A stretch of DNA of 64,000 nucleotides from Mucilaginibacter agri (GTDB taxonomy: Bacteria > Bacteroidota > Bacteroidia > Sphingobacteriales > Sphingobacteriaceae). This document shows, one piece after another, positions 41,149-49,502 of this stretch. The position numbers and the translations under genes were made by a program. The stretch lies in contig NZ_WWEO01000045.1 of assembly GCF_009928685.1 (NCBI RefSeq), positions 310,001 to 374,000 of the forward strand, written 5' to 3'. How positions within the stretch are numbered: position 1 is the stretch's first letter; every line of letters begins with the position of its first letter. Under the pieces are notes generated by a model that saw only the letters and a program-made list of their open reading frames with translations, had not been told where the DNA came from and made no database searches.

Positions 41149-41394
41149 TTAGCGTGGTTGTGGTGGTAACCTTTTTTTTAACTCATACAATATACTCATC
41201 ATTCCGTTGATCTTGATCTCGTGTATTGTCGAAAGCATCATGCCCAGTTTTCCCGGCGGCATGCCATTGCGGTACATCCACTCCAGGTACGATACCGGCA
41301 GATCGGCTATAATGGTGCCTTTATATTTACCGAAAGGCATGCGGGTTTGTAATACGCCAAGTAATATCGAGTAGTCGGGTGTTGCTGGTTCCAC
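41149..41394 (-). CDS. DUF3820 family protein
   Basis: An 81-residue protein with the DUF3820 signature RMPFGKYKGTIIADLPVSYLEWM (residues 18-40). The only start giving a full domain is GTG at 41394; the first ATG would remove the N-terminus. A minus-strand TATATTTA element ends about 4 nt before the GTG, consistent with a leaderless start. The family has no established function, although related domains sit in exonuclease-like proteins, where the FGKYKG motif is thought to bind nucleic acid. It lies directly downstream of the metallo-beta-lactamase-fold gene (15 bp) and may be co-transcribed. Confidence 0.82.
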   Translation of the reverse strand: MEPATPDYSILLGVLQTRMPFGKYKGTIIADLPVSYLEWMYRNGMPPGKLGMMLSTIHEIKINGMMSILYELKKRLPPQPR

Positions 41395-41409
41395 CCGGTA
41401 AATATACTG

Positions 41410-42354
41410 CTATGATACCGATTTGTGTATTTGCCGGGCAATTATAAATCCGGCTACGAGTCCTGTAATTATAGTTGCTGCCACGAATTTTCGGTTAGTT
41501 TTAAAAGGTGGCACATATAAAACTCCTGTTTCGTCTGAAATTACCGGTTGTTCGCTGTACCGGCCATTTTTTGGGACGGCCACATCGTCGAAATTTTCAA
41601 CCAGTTCATTTAGGGCGGCTTGCAATTCGCGACCACGCATTACCGGACCATGTCCGGTGCCTGCAATTCGCGGTTCCAGTGCCGCTAACCGGGTGACAGA
41701 CTCTTTAGCAGATTCCCAATCTGTGGTGGCATACATAGGCGGGCCGGATAGTTTCTTAATATTACCCAAAGCATATACGGGCGACTCAGCCTTAGTTGTT
41801 ACAAATGCATCACCCACAATTAAAGTAGTATTCAGCGGGAAAAATAAAGAGATATGTCCTGGCGAATGTCCCGGTGTATATATAATCTTCCATTCAGGTA
41901 ATTCGGGCACGCCTGTCGCCATATCAATAACCCTAACGCGGTTGCCCAATTTTAAGGGCTTCCTGCTGAACAATACTGAAAAAAAACTAATAGCCCCGCC
42001 TCCTACTGTTGGATCTGGTGGTGGATATGATGATTTGCCGGTGAGGTAAGGTAACTCATATTCGTGAGCGTAAACGGGTACATCCCAGTGCTTCAATAAA
42101 GTTTTAAGTGAACCAACGTGATCTGTATGTCCATGCGTGAGAATAATTGCCGTTGGGCGCGTTCCTACTCCGAAAAGCGCTTCGGCCATGGCTATAATTT
42201 TATGAGCTGAACCTTTAGGGCCGGTATCGATAAGCACCCACCCTTTTTTAACGCCACGGCGGTTGGCTATCATGTATATATTGACGAAGGTTAGTTTCAT
42301 TCCCCAGACACCCTGGGCTACCTGAAAATAATTGGCATTGGTTTTCTTAATCAT
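41410..42354 (-). CDS. Metallo-beta-lactamase-fold hydrolase with C-terminal membrane anchor
   Basis: I use the ATG at 42354 (314 residues); the upstream extension begins with TTG. The zinc motif THGHTDHVG provides His74, His76, Asp78 and His79. Further ligands are in YTPGHSPGHISL and GTGHGPVM, and the Asp in VGDAFV. The fold covers about residues 8-240. A final hydrophobic helix (FVAATIITGLVAGFIIA) suggests a tail anchor, which is unusual for this family. The substrate is not evident; relatives include lactonases and glyoxalase II-like enzymes. It is upstream of the DUF3820 gene. Confidence 0.87.
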   Translation of the reverse strand: MIKKTNANYFQVAQGVWGMKLTFVNIYMIANRRGVKKGWVLIDTGPKGSAHKIIAMAEALFGVGTRPTAIILTHGHTDHVGSLKTLLKHWDVPVYAHEYELPYLTGKSSYPPPDPTVGGGAISFFSVLFSRKPLKLGNRVRVIDMATGVPELPEWKIIYTPGHSPGHISLFFPLNTTLIVGDAFVTTKAESPVYALGNIKKLSGPPMYATTDWESAKESVTRLAALEPRIAGTGHGPVMRGRELQAALNELVENFDDVAVPKNGRYSEQPVISDETGVLYVPPFKTNRKFVAATIITGLVAGFIIARQIHKSVS

Positions 42355-42487
42355 CTCAGAAAATAAGTTTACTGATATTTTCAACAATACGATAGTTGTA
42401 TAGTTTTAATGTAAGACTTGAAAATACTCCAGTTAAAATATTAAACACAATGCCTTAATTTGCTGTTACACTACCAACAAAAATATT

Positions 42488-42712
42488 ATGGAACAAGAAT
42501 TTGATGTTGTACTTACCGGTTCTGACGGACCTGTTGAAGGCATTGCAAAAAGACTAGCTCACAGCGCTTACGACGAAGCATACGAGTTTATTTCTGTGGA
42601 CGAAACTATTCACCTGCTGATAGCTAAAGAGCACGGCCAATGGATCCGCGTGGCGGGTACCGATCCTTATTTCAGCGGCTGGGCCGATGAGCTTGCCGAA
42701 CAGGTAAAATAA
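42488..42712 (+). CDS. Small acidic soluble protein, function unknown
   Basis: A 74-residue protein with a mixed alpha/beta pattern (FDVVLTGSDGPVEGIAKRL..., HLLIAKEHGQWIRVAGTDPYFSGWADELAEQVK). I do not recognise a family. A -7-like TTAATTTG lies at 42456-42463, 24 bp upstream, and the aldo/keto reductase begins 15 bp downstream, so the two are probably co-transcribed. Confidence 0.65.
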   Translation: MEQEFDVVLTGSDGPVEGIAKRLAHSAYDEAYEFISVDETIHLLIAKEHGQWIRVAGTDPYFSGWADELAEQVK

Positions 42713-42727
42713 ACTATCACACTATTT

Positions 42728-43678
42728 ATGGAGAAACGTGAGTTAGGCAAGTCGGGCATCAAAGTGGTGCCGTTTTGCTTTGGAGGAAATGTATTCGGCT
42801 GGACCATAGAGGAGCCAACTTCTTTTCAACTTTTAGATGCCTTTACCGATGCTGGCCTCGATTTTATTGATACTGCCGATGTATATTCTTATTGGGCGCA
42901 TAATGGTGTAGGCGGGCAATCTGAAACCATTATTGGTAACTGGCTTAAAAAGAGTGGTAAGCGTAGTGATGTTATCATCGCTACTAAGGTCGGCAAGCCC
43001 ATGGGAGATAATAAGAAAGGCTTATCTGCCAAATATATTAGCCAGGCTGTTGAAGATTCGTTGAAACGCTTGCAAACCGACTACATCGACCTATACCAAT
43101 CGCATGATGACGATCAGAATACTCCTCTTGAAGAAACGCTTGAAGCTTATGATAAATTGATTAAAGCCGGGAAGGTACGCGCTATCGGCGCGTCTAACTA
43201 TAGTGCTGGGCGTTTAAAGCAAGCTCTAAAGGTAAGTAAGGATAACGGGTTTGCTGCTTATCAAACCCTGCAACCTGAATATAATTTATATGATCGCCAA
43301 GGTTACGAAAAAGAGTTAGAGCCAGTTTGTTTGGAGAATAGCCTTGGGGTAATTACCTATTATTCGTTAGCAAGCGGATTTTTAACCGGCAAGTATCGCT
43401 CGAATGAGGATTTTAACAAGAGTAAACGCGGGGGCGGTATGCAGAAATACCTGAACGATCGTGGTGTTAAAATTTTGAATGCGCTGGATCGCGTTGCAAA
43501 AGAGTACGAGGCTACACCTGCCGCTGTATCATTATCATGGCTGATAGCCCGCCCAAGTGTTACGGCGCCTATTGCTAGTGCAACCAGTGTTGAACAATTG
43601 AGTCAACTGGCTAAGGCTGTAGAACTGGATCTTGATAAAGAAGCGATAGACTTGTTGGATGAGGCCAGCGCATATTAA
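42728..43678 (+). CDS. Aldo/keto reductase
   Basis: A 316-residue AKR with the (alpha/beta)8 barrel. The catalytic tetrad is visible: Asp in FIDTADVYSYW, Tyr56-type in DVYSYW, Lys in IIATKVGKPMG, and His in LYQSHDDD. The NADPH-binding end shows IASATSVEQLSQL. Members reduce aldehydes and ketones with NADPH; this one belongs to the AKR11/12-like group of oxidoreductases and its substrate is unknown. It follows a small unknown gene by 15 bp and ends at a strong bidirectional terminator. Confidence 0.92.
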   Translation: MEKRELGKSGIKVVPFCFGGNVFGWTIEEPTSFQLLDAFTDAGLDFIDTADVYSYWAHNGVGGQSETIIGNWLKKSGKRSDVIIATKVGKPMGDNKKGLSAKYISQAVEDSLKRLQTDYIDLYQSHDDDQNTPLEETLEAYDKLIKAGKVRAIGASNYSAGRLKQALKVSKDNGFAAYQTLQPEYNLYDRQGYEKELEPVCLENSLGVITYYSLASGFLTGKYRSNEDFNKSKRGGGMQKYLNDRGVKILNALDRVAKEYEATPAAVSLSWLIARPSVTAPIASATSVEQLSQLAKAVELDLDKEAIDLLDEASAY

Positions 43679-43700
43679 ATCGCGAACGATATTAAAAATA

Positions 43701-43730
43701 AAAGGCCACCTTATAACATCGGTGGCCTTT
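43701..43730. terminator. Bidirectional intrinsic terminator
   Basis: aaaggccacc and ggtggccttt form a perfect 10-bp stem around a 10-nt loop. It serves the aldo/keto reductase (+) and the convergent Gly/Asn-rich gene (-). Confidence 0.85.
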
Positions 43731-43758
43731 CGCGTTTATATGATAGTTGGGGAGTTGC

Positions 43759-44553
43759 TTAGAATCTGCTCGGACGGGTAACTCCAATTTTAGTTGCAGC
43801 AAAACGTTCATCGTTTCTGTTACCACCTCTATCCTGCCCTCCGTTTTGATTTGGCTGACCTTGTGGTTGGCCACCATAGTTGCCACGGCCCTGGCCTTGT
43901 TGACCACCATTTTGATTGTTGTTAGCTGGTTGTCCGTAGTTACCGCGGCCTTGCTGACCATTGTTTTGGTACTGACCGCCGTTATTGTTTTGTGGTTGAC
44001 CATAGTTGCCACGATTAGGGGCATTATATTGTCCGCCACGGTTGTTGCCGTTCCAGCCTCTGTTATCGTTACGGTTGTTATCGAAACCTCCTCGGTTATC
44101 GAATCCACCACGATCGCGGTCGAAACCTCCCCTGTTAGCATATTGATTATTATCAAAGCCACCTCTTGGCTGATCGAAGCCGCCAAAACGGTTGCGGTAT
44201 TCATCGTGGTGCATGTAAGGGCGTGGTGCGCGCACTTCGTAGTGACGGGCAGTCCTCCAGTCGAAATCATGGTAGCGACCAGGTAAATATGCCGCAGATA
44301 CCCAACGTGCGCCGTCGTTGTAATAGTAGCAATGTTGCGGTACGCTATAGTAAGCTTCTACATCCGGCAGGTAATAATAATCATCCGCGTTATCGTAGTA
44401 ATCGGTTTGCACAACTCTAACGGGCGCTGGCGCAACAACGCGGGTTGCAACCGGACCAAAGTTTAAACTAACGTGTAATCCTATTTGTGCATTGGCAGTT
44501 TTAACAGTTAATAAACCCGCACCTGCTGCTAATAATATTGCTAACTTTTTCAT
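43759..44553 (-). CDS. Secreted Gly/Asn/Gln/Arg-rich repeat protein, function unknown
   Basis: I start at the ATG at 44553 (264 residues), giving a clean signal peptide (KKLAILLAAGAGLLTVKTANAQ); an in-frame extension up to 44685 has no such signal. The N-terminal third has a Tyr-rich block (YYYLPDVEAYYSVPQHCYYY) and a conserved-looking region with LPGRYHDFDWRTARHYEV. From about residue 125 on it is a run of irregular RGG/FDNN/GQQGRGNYGQ repeats, the composition of disordered RNA-binding or phase-separating regions. I do not recognise a full family. An antisense frame opposite it is an artefact of the repeats. A 21-bp palindrome lies upstream. Confidence 0.75.
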   Translation of the reverse strand: MKKLAILLAAGAGLLTVKTANAQIGLHVSLNFGPVATRVVAPAPVRVVQTDYYDNADDYYYLPDVEAYYSVPQHCYYYNDGARWVSAAYLPGRYHDFDWRTARHYEVRAPRPYMHHDEYRNRFGGFDQPRGGFDNNQYANRGGFDRDRGGFDNRGGFDNNRNDNRGWNGNNRGGQYNAPNRGNYGQPQNNNGGQYQNNGQQGRGNYGQPANNNQNGGQQGQGRGNYGGQPQGQPNQNGGQDRGGNRNDERFAATKIGVTRPSRF

Positions 44554-44897
44554 GTTAAGTAGTTTTAAAGTGTTATTGAGATTGCTTGGAGTTGTATTGT
44601 TTCTTTCTCTCCCGAGCCTCTCATCTTGTTTCGATTTGCATATAGGACTACTGCAATACCAGCAAGGTTTAATACCAATTATCACAAATATTACAAGTGC
44701 TATTTTAAATGAAATTTAATTTCATTTATCTTGAACAAAAAAAAATTTAATTTTAAAAAACTATCTAATTTATTTACTTATTAAAATTTTATTATTGAAA
44801 ATATTTCATAACGTTCATGAGATTGTTACTAATCTTTATCAATCATATTTCTATAATTAAGGGATATTGACGTATTTTGAGTACAAACATCAACTTT
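44554..44897. other. Divergent AT-rich intergenic region with a palindrome
   Basis: A 344-bp region upstream of two divergent genes. It contains a near-perfect 21-bp palindrome (44707-44727) and a long A/T stretch (44727-44800); no gene or RNA is evident. Confidence 0.55.
44707..44727. promoter_or_regulatory. 21-bp palindrome between divergent genes
   Basis: aaatgaaatt and aatttcattt are perfect inverted arms around one T. The symmetry suits a dimeric repressor or activator serving one or both neighbours. Confidence 0.4.
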
Positions 44898-46190
44898 ATG
44901 AAAAATAAGTTTTTAATAACCTCCTTATTATCTACAGTCGCTGTCGCAGCTTTGCTGTCTTTTACCTGTGTAGATAAAATGCAAGTAGAGACTAATCACG
45001 CGGACAACGCCGGACTTAAATTACCCGCTGGATTTAAGGCAAATGTGATTGCTGAGAATTTAGGCACAGCCCGGCACATTACTGTGACTCCCGAAGGAGA
45101 TATCTATGTTAAGATCAACTACAACGCACGCCGTAACAAAGATGCTAAAGGTATAGTTGTACTGCATGACAATGGCAACGGCCCTGCAACTGTTAAAACC
45201 AGTTTCGGAACATTTCCAGGCACTGGTATTTATGTTAAAAATGGGTACTTGTATGCATCGTCGGATGTTGACGTATTCCGTTATAAATTGAACGACAAGA
45301 ATGAAGTTATCGACCCTAATAAACCTGAGCGTATTGTAACAGGCCTGATAAGCCGTCACGAACATGAGGCAAAGGCTATTTTGTTGGACAATGCTGGTAA
45401 CCTTTATGTAAACATTGGCGCTTACTCTAACTCCTGCCAGGAGAAAGACCGTCAGAAAGGCTCAATGGGACAAAAAGGTTGCCCTATATTAGATTCGGCC
45501 GGTGGTATCTGGCAGTTTAAAGCTGATAAGCCGGATCAACACTATGGCGATGGTGTGCGTTATGCCACTGGCCTGCGTAATGTTGTTGGTATGGACTGGA
45601 ATACAGAGCTGAACCAACTGTTTGTAATGCAACATGGCCGCGACCAGCTGCATGATATTTTCCCTGATATGTTTACTGTACAGCAGTCAGCTTTATTACC
45701 GGCTGAGTGTATGTACGCTATTAAAAAAGGCGATAACGCAGGTTGGCCTTATATGTACTATGATCAGCAACAACATAAAAAAATCTTAGCACCCGAATAT
45801 GGTGGCGATGGTAAAAAAGCTGGCGGTGAAAATGCCATCGATCCGGCAGCGGCATACCCTGGTCACTTGGCACCGAATGGTTTGTTGTTTTATACCGGTA
45901 ACCAGTTTCCTGCTAAGTATAAAAATGGTGCATTTATTGCCTTCCATGGTTCATGGAACCGTGCACCAGAACCACAGGCTGGCTATTTTGTGGTGTTTCA
46001 ACCATTTAAAGACGGGAAGCCTTTTGGCGATTGGGAAGTATTTGCCGATGGCTTTGCCGGTACTCCGGAAAACGTTGCATCTGGCCGTGCTGACCACCGC
46101 CCTTGCGGATTAGCCCAGGCACCGGATGGTTCTATCTACGTAACTGACGATTCAAAAGGATGCATCTACAAAATATCTTATCAAAAATAA
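44898..46190 (+). CDS. Sorbosone dehydrogenase-family (PQQ-type) sugar dehydrogenase
   Basis: About 430 residues from the ATG at 44898 (an upstream TTG would add seven residues within the promoter region). It begins with a signal or lipid anchor (LLSTVAVAALLSFTC) and then a six-bladed beta-propeller: LPAGFKANVIAENLGTARHITVTPEGDIYV, LYASSDVDVFRYKL, GVRYATGLRNVVGMDW, LFVMQHGRDQLHD, FIAFHGSWNR and GLAQAPDGSIYVTDD. This is the L-sorbosone/glucose dehydrogenase-like fold that binds PQQ in some members; the cofactor is not proved here. It acts in the periplasm. The stop codon overlaps the start of the cytochrome c gene (TAATG), which suggests that electrons pass to that cytochrome. Confidence 0.87.
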   Translation: MKNKFLITSLLSTVAVAALLSFTCVDKMQVETNHADNAGLKLPAGFKANVIAENLGTARHITVTPEGDIYVKINYNARRNKDAKGIVVLHDNGNGPATVKTSFGTFPGTGIYVKNGYLYASSDVDVFRYKLNDKNEVIDPNKPERIVTGLISRHEHEAKAILLDNAGNLYVNIGAYSNSCQEKDRQKGSMGQKGCPILDSAGGIWQFKADKPDQHYGDGVRYATGLRNVVGMDWNTELNQLFVMQHGRDQLHDIFPDMFTVQQSALLPAECMYAIKKGDNAGWPYMYYDQQQHKKILAPEYGGDGKKAGGENAIDPAAAYPGHLAPNGLLFYTGNQFPAKYKNGAFIAFHGSWNRAPEPQAGYFVVFQPFKDGKPFGDWEVFADGFAGTPENVASGRADHRPCGLAQAPDGSIYVTDDSKGCIYKISYQK

Positions 46191-46630
46191 TGACCATTTT
46201 AAGAGTATTTGCGCTAACTGCTTTTTGTATTGCAGCAATAAGCAGTTATGCGCAGCATAAAACAACCAAAACTGCAGTAAAGCCAAAGGCTACGCTTTCA
46301 GCCTCGATAGCGGCTGGCCAAAAAGTATATTCACAGTATTGTATATCCTGCCATCAGGCTGATGGCGGTGGCGTACAACACATGAACCCGCCGTTGATTA
46401 AGACAACTTATGTTTTAGGCGATAAAGGCAGGATTATCAAAATTGTATTGAACGGCTTTAGCGAAGATGTGGACATTAACGGCGAAAGCTACTCTAATAC
46501 AATGCCATCCTTCGATAACCTGAAAGACCAGGAGATTGCTGATGTACTGACTTACGTGCGTAACAGTTTTACCAACAAGGCAAGCGCTGTTAAGGTTAGC
46601 GAAGTTACCGCACTGAGAAAGAAGAAATAG
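46190..46630 (+). CDS. Periplasmic c-type cytochrome
   Basis: About 146 residues from the ATG at 46190, whose A is the last base of the upstream stop codon. A signal peptide (ILRVFALTAFCIAAISSYAQ) precedes a single haem-binding CISCH motif, within ASIAAGQKVYSQYCISCHQADGGGVQHMNPPL, and a C-terminal Met ligand in YSNTMPSF. It is a small mono-haem cytochrome c carrying electrons in the periplasm. Coupled translation with the sugar dehydrogenase makes it the likely electron acceptor. A very strong terminator follows. Confidence 0.92.
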   Translation: MTILRVFALTAFCIAAISSYAQHKTTKTAVKPKATLSASIAAGQKVYSQYCISCHQADGGGVQHMNPPLIKTTYVLGDKGRIIKIVLNGFSEDVDINGESYSNTMPSFDNLKDQEIADVLTYVRNSFTNKASAVKVSEVTALRKKK

Positions 46631-46675
46631 GCATTTTGTTTTCTGAGGTCAGATGTCCGATTTTAGATTCTATTA

Positions 46676-46715
46676 AAACAAGAAAGGCTTTCCAAATGGA
46701 AAGCCTTTCTTGTTT
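46676..46715. terminator. Bidirectional intrinsic terminator, 18-bp stem
   Basis: A perfect 18-bp stem (left arm aaacaagaaaggctttcc) with an aaat loop. T-rich arms on both strands terminate the cytochrome gene and the convergent TPR gene. Confidence 0.92.
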
Positions 46716-46733
46716 GCTACAATGCTGATTCTA

Positions 46734-47255
46734 TTAATCAACAACCGTATAATTATAACCCTGAGATTTTCTGGCCTTTTGGCTTACGCGTTTAAGGCTT
46801 TCTTCAATCTCTTCCTTAAGCGCTTTATCTGTAACTTCTAAAAATGCATTACGATAGTGTGCGGTAGCAGTTGTCCAGTCCCTATGTCGCTCAGCAATCA
46901 GCCCTGATAACAGGTAAATTGAAGCTAAATTAACCCCAGGTACGGTAACAGCTTTGGCCTTAACCGCCTCAAAGTTTTTCTCCATCTGTAAAAACTGCAA
47001 CAAGTGCATGTAATGGAAATATAAATCAGGGAAGTTTGGTTCCAGTTCGTTTGCTGTTTTAAAGTGAAAACCGGCGGTTTGATAATCGTTCAAATCGTAA
47101 TAGTGAATTTTACCCAATTGAAAGTGCGCGCGCGCATGTAACGGATCATTGCTAATGATCTCGTTTAGTAATTGCAAACTTTTAGGGGTTTCTCCGTATT
47201 TCAGTTCTTCAACAGCCAGAAGATATTTTTCTTCTAAGGTGTAATAAGTGTCCAT
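46734..47255 (-). CDS. TPR-repeat protein (cytoplasmic)
   Basis: A 173-residue protein without signal peptide, made of tetratricopeptide helices: KSLQLLNEIISNDPLHARAHFQLGKIHYY, AGFHFKTANELEPNFPDLYFHYMHLL and LASIYLLSGLIAERHRDWTTATAHYRNAFL. It should act as a small protein-binding adaptor. The partner is not indicated. It stands alone, with a convergent terminator at its 3' end and a 316-bp spacer upstream. Confidence 0.82.
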   Translation of the reverse strand: MDTYYTLEEKYLLAVEELKYGETPKSLQLLNEIISNDPLHARAHFQLGKIHYYDLNDYQTAGFHFKTANELEPNFPDLYFHYMHLLQFLQMEKNFEAVKAKAVTVPGVNLASIYLLSGLIAERHRDWTTATAHYRNAFLEVTDKALKEEIEESLKRVSQKARKSQGYNYTVVD

Positions 47256-47571
47256 TGTAATATAAAATCATTTAGAACGGTCTGCCATGATCAGATCGAT
47301 CTTTAATTAAATTAAAATAAATTGATAAGTGAAAAGTATCCCTGCGTGGGATTAATGATGCTATGTAAATAGCTACACATTACCGGGCATACCGCAAATG
47401 GGATGCTGATTGATAATGATAAATTGGAGTTTTCTGTACAACATATTATTAAAGCTTATGCAAGATAGGCAATTAAACCCTAGCTTCAAAGCATGTTGCT
47501 AAAAGATGATACTATGCATACAAAGCAAAATGCCTGTATGCATAGCAGTTAGAGGTGATTGAGAGAATATT
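47256..47571. other. Non-coding spacer with an inverted repeat
   Basis: A 316-bp spacer without a credible reading frame. It contains a perfect 10-bp inverted repeat near the 47572 gene and otherwise plain AT-rich sequence. Confidence 0.55.
47512..47545. repeat. Perfect 10-bp inverted repeat
   Basis: ctatgcatac and gtatgcatag are separated by 14 nt. It lies about 27 bp downstream of the 90-residue gene's stop codon, but no T-run follows, so it may be an mRNA 3'-end stabiliser rather than a terminator. Confidence 0.45.
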
Positions 47572-47844
47572 TTAAGCTGATAAACGGGCAGATTGTTGTT
47601 CGCTTATTGGGAGATTAACGTTTATGCCCTCGATTACATAATTGAGCTTTAGCTCACGCTCTGACACAATTACGCAAAAGTCTTCAAACCTTACGCCCTC
47701 TTCAAAAGGATAAAGGGTATAACCCCGTTTATTTGCATCGTAAGCGCCAAGTTCAAATATCTCGTCGTAGTTTTTGCCTTTTATTTTTGCGCCCTCTACC
47801 AATTGGTACGCGTCGCTTATTTCTTTAAAATTAATGTTTTTCAT
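47572..47844 (-). CDS. Small soluble protein, function unknown
   Basis: A 90-residue protein with alternating helices and strands (NFKEISDAYQLVEGAKIKGKNYDEIFELGAYDANKRGYTLYPFEEGVRFEDFCVIVSERELKLNYVIEGINVNLPI). No family is recognised. It is upstream of a perfect inverted repeat and lies between the TPR gene and the ABC importer operon, on the same strand as both, with a 43-bp spacer to the latter. Confidence 0.6.
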   Translation of the reverse strand: MKNINFKEISDAYQLVEGAKIKGKNYDEIFELGAYDANKRGYTLYPFEEGVRFEDFCVIVSERELKLNYVIEGINVNLPISEQQSARLSA

Positions 47845-47887
47845 AGTAATTGCTGTATTACAATTACTTTGCCACTAATTAAATTTT

Positions 47888-48637
47888 TTAACTAAACCAT
47901 TCAAATAAATGGTTTTGCTGCATAGCTTCCTTTTGTGCAGTGCTTAAATCACGGATTATCTGCCCCTCTCCCATTTGTATCAGTCGGTTGCCATAGGTGT
48001 AGGCATCTTTTAAATTATGCGTAATTAAGATTGCAGTGAGGTTAAATTCTTTGATGAGCTTATCAGCAGTTTGCATCACAATGTTAGCCGACCGTGGGTC
48101 GAGCGCAGCGGTTGGCTCATCAAGTAAAAGTATTTTACAACTGTCCATAACGCTCATTAGCAAGGTTAAAGCCTGTCTTTGGCCCCCGGATAAAGTACCC
48201 ATTTGCTGGTTAACTTTGTCTTCCAATCCTAATTCAAGGGTGGCAATTTTGTCTTTTACCTGTTTTATAAACTGGTCGCTGATGCCAATTTTAAGCCCTT
48301 TAGGTTGCGTCCTGATTGCTGCTAAACGGAAGTTATCGATAATGCTTAAGCCCGAAGCGGTACCGCTTAAGGGGTTCTGAAAAACGCGCGCCAGCCATTT
48401 GCTTCGCTGGTGGTCGGGTAGTTTAGTAATATCTTCGTTATCTAAGATAATGCTGCCCGCCGTTGGCATTACACTGCCCGCAATAGTGTTCAACAATGTA
48501 GACTTACCCGAACCGTTAGATCCTACGATAACCACAAATTCATTAATGTCGACCTTAAGATTAATTCCGTTCAGCGCTTTTACCTCGCTAACTTGTCCTT
48601 TGTTATAGATTTTATATACATCCCTTATCTCAATCAT
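47888..48637 (-). CDS. ABC importer ATP-binding protein (TrpZ-like)
   Basis: A 249-residue ATPase with Walker A GSNGSGKST (about residues 38-46), the signature LSGGQRQAL (about 147-155), Walker B ILLLDEPTAAL and the H-loop histidine in LITHN. It is the energising subunit of a three-gene importer whose permease gene overlaps its start by 8 bp. This ATPase-permease-lipoprotein arrangement matches the TrpXYZ/YufOP group, which imports tryptophan or other small molecules; the actual substrate cannot be told from the sequence. Confidence 0.9.
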   Translation of the reverse strand: MIEIRDVYKIYNKGQVSEVKALNGINLKVDINEFVVIVGSNGSGKSTLLNTIAGSVMPTAGSIILDNEDITKLPDHQRSKWLARVFQNPLSGTASGLSIIDNFRLAAIRTQPKGLKIGISDQFIKQVKDKIATLELGLEDKVNQQMGTLSGGQRQALTLLMSVMDSCKILLLDEPTAALDPRSANIVMQTADKLIKEFNLTAILITHNLKDAYTYGNRLIQMGEGQIIRDLSTAQKEAMQQNHLFEWFS

Positions 48638-49502
48638 TTTGCCTCCGGAATGATAAACGTGGTAAACTAACTATTAACAATACAAACACAGCGGTAATTA
48701 ACTTCAACAGATTAGCATCTACGCCAATGCTAAGCGTTATGGCTAATACCATTTGAAATACAATTGCACCACCTACAACCAATGCTAAACTCCAGATTAT
48801 AGAGGTGATTTTAAGCCAGTTGATCAGTGTCTCCGCAATGATTACGGAGCCCAAGCCTGTTATTACAATGCCTATGCCCATATTAATATCTGCAAAGCCC
48901 TGAAACTGGGTCATCATAAAGCCGCTTAGAGCAGTTAGTGCATTCGCCAAAGCCAGACCGGTAATTTTCATCCGATCGGTGTTTACACCCATTGCACGAA
49001 TCATTTGCTCGCTGTCACCAGTGGCACGCATGGCAATACCGAAATCCGTTTTAAGTAAATAGCCGATAATGGTTACCAACAATATCACAATTACAACCAG
49101 TATGATAAGGCTATTTTGGTTCGAATCGCCGGTGATATTAATAAGATTGAATATAGATGGCGTGTTTAACAGCGGCACGTTAGAGCGGCCCAGTATTGTA
49201 AGGTTGATGGAGTATAGAGCCGTCATTACTAATATCCCCGCTAATAGCGCATTGATCTTAAGCTTGGTATGAATTAATCCCGTCAAAGCACCTGCAATGC
49301 CACCGACTATAAATACCGCAAGCGTAGTAATCCACAGTGATTGCTGATGAGTAAGCATTGCAGCTGTAACCACGCCGCCTAAGGTATAGCTCCCGTCGGT
49401 AGTTATATCTGGGATATTAAAGATCTTCATGGATAAGTATACCCCGAGTGCAATGGCCGAAAGGCATAAACCCTGCAATAAAGCGGTGAGGTAGAAATCC
49501 AT
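48630..49502 (-). CDS. ABC importer permease (TrpY-like)
   Basis: A 290-residue inner membrane protein with about eight to nine hydrophobic helices. Typical pieces are LQGLCLSAIALGVYLSMKIFNIPDITTDGSYTLGGVV and INALLAGILVMTALYSINLTILG, which identify the BPD_transp_2 branch of the importer permeases (as in TrpY and branched-chain amino-acid systems). Its first gene-order neighbour is the substrate-binding lipoprotein (directly adjacent, 0 bp). It forms the translocation path of the importer. Confidence 0.9.
   Translation of the reverse strand: MDFYLTALLQGLCLSAIALGVYLSMKIFNIPDITTDGSYTLGGVVTAAMLTHQQSLWITTLAVFIVGGIAGALTGLIHTKLKINALLAGILVMTALYSINLTILGRSNVPLLNTPSIFNLINITGDSNQNSLIILVVIVILLVTIIGYLLKTDFGIAMRATGDSEQMIRAMGVNTDRMKITGLALANALTALSGFMMTQFQGFADINMGIGIVITGLGSVIIAETLINWLKITSIIWSLALVVGGAIVFQMVLAITLSIGVDANLLKLITAVFVLLIVSLPRLSFRRQND

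Noticed and set aside
43692..44270. 192-residue minus-strand Thr/Val/Ile-rich frame
   Set aside because: Another frame of the same repeat, with no start context and running through the shared terminator.
43747..44286. 179-residue plus-strand hydrophobic frame
   Set aside because: It is antisense to the Gly/Asn/Gln-rich repeat gene, and its hydrophobic look is the complement of the repeat codons. The minus-strand gene has a signal peptide and correct context.
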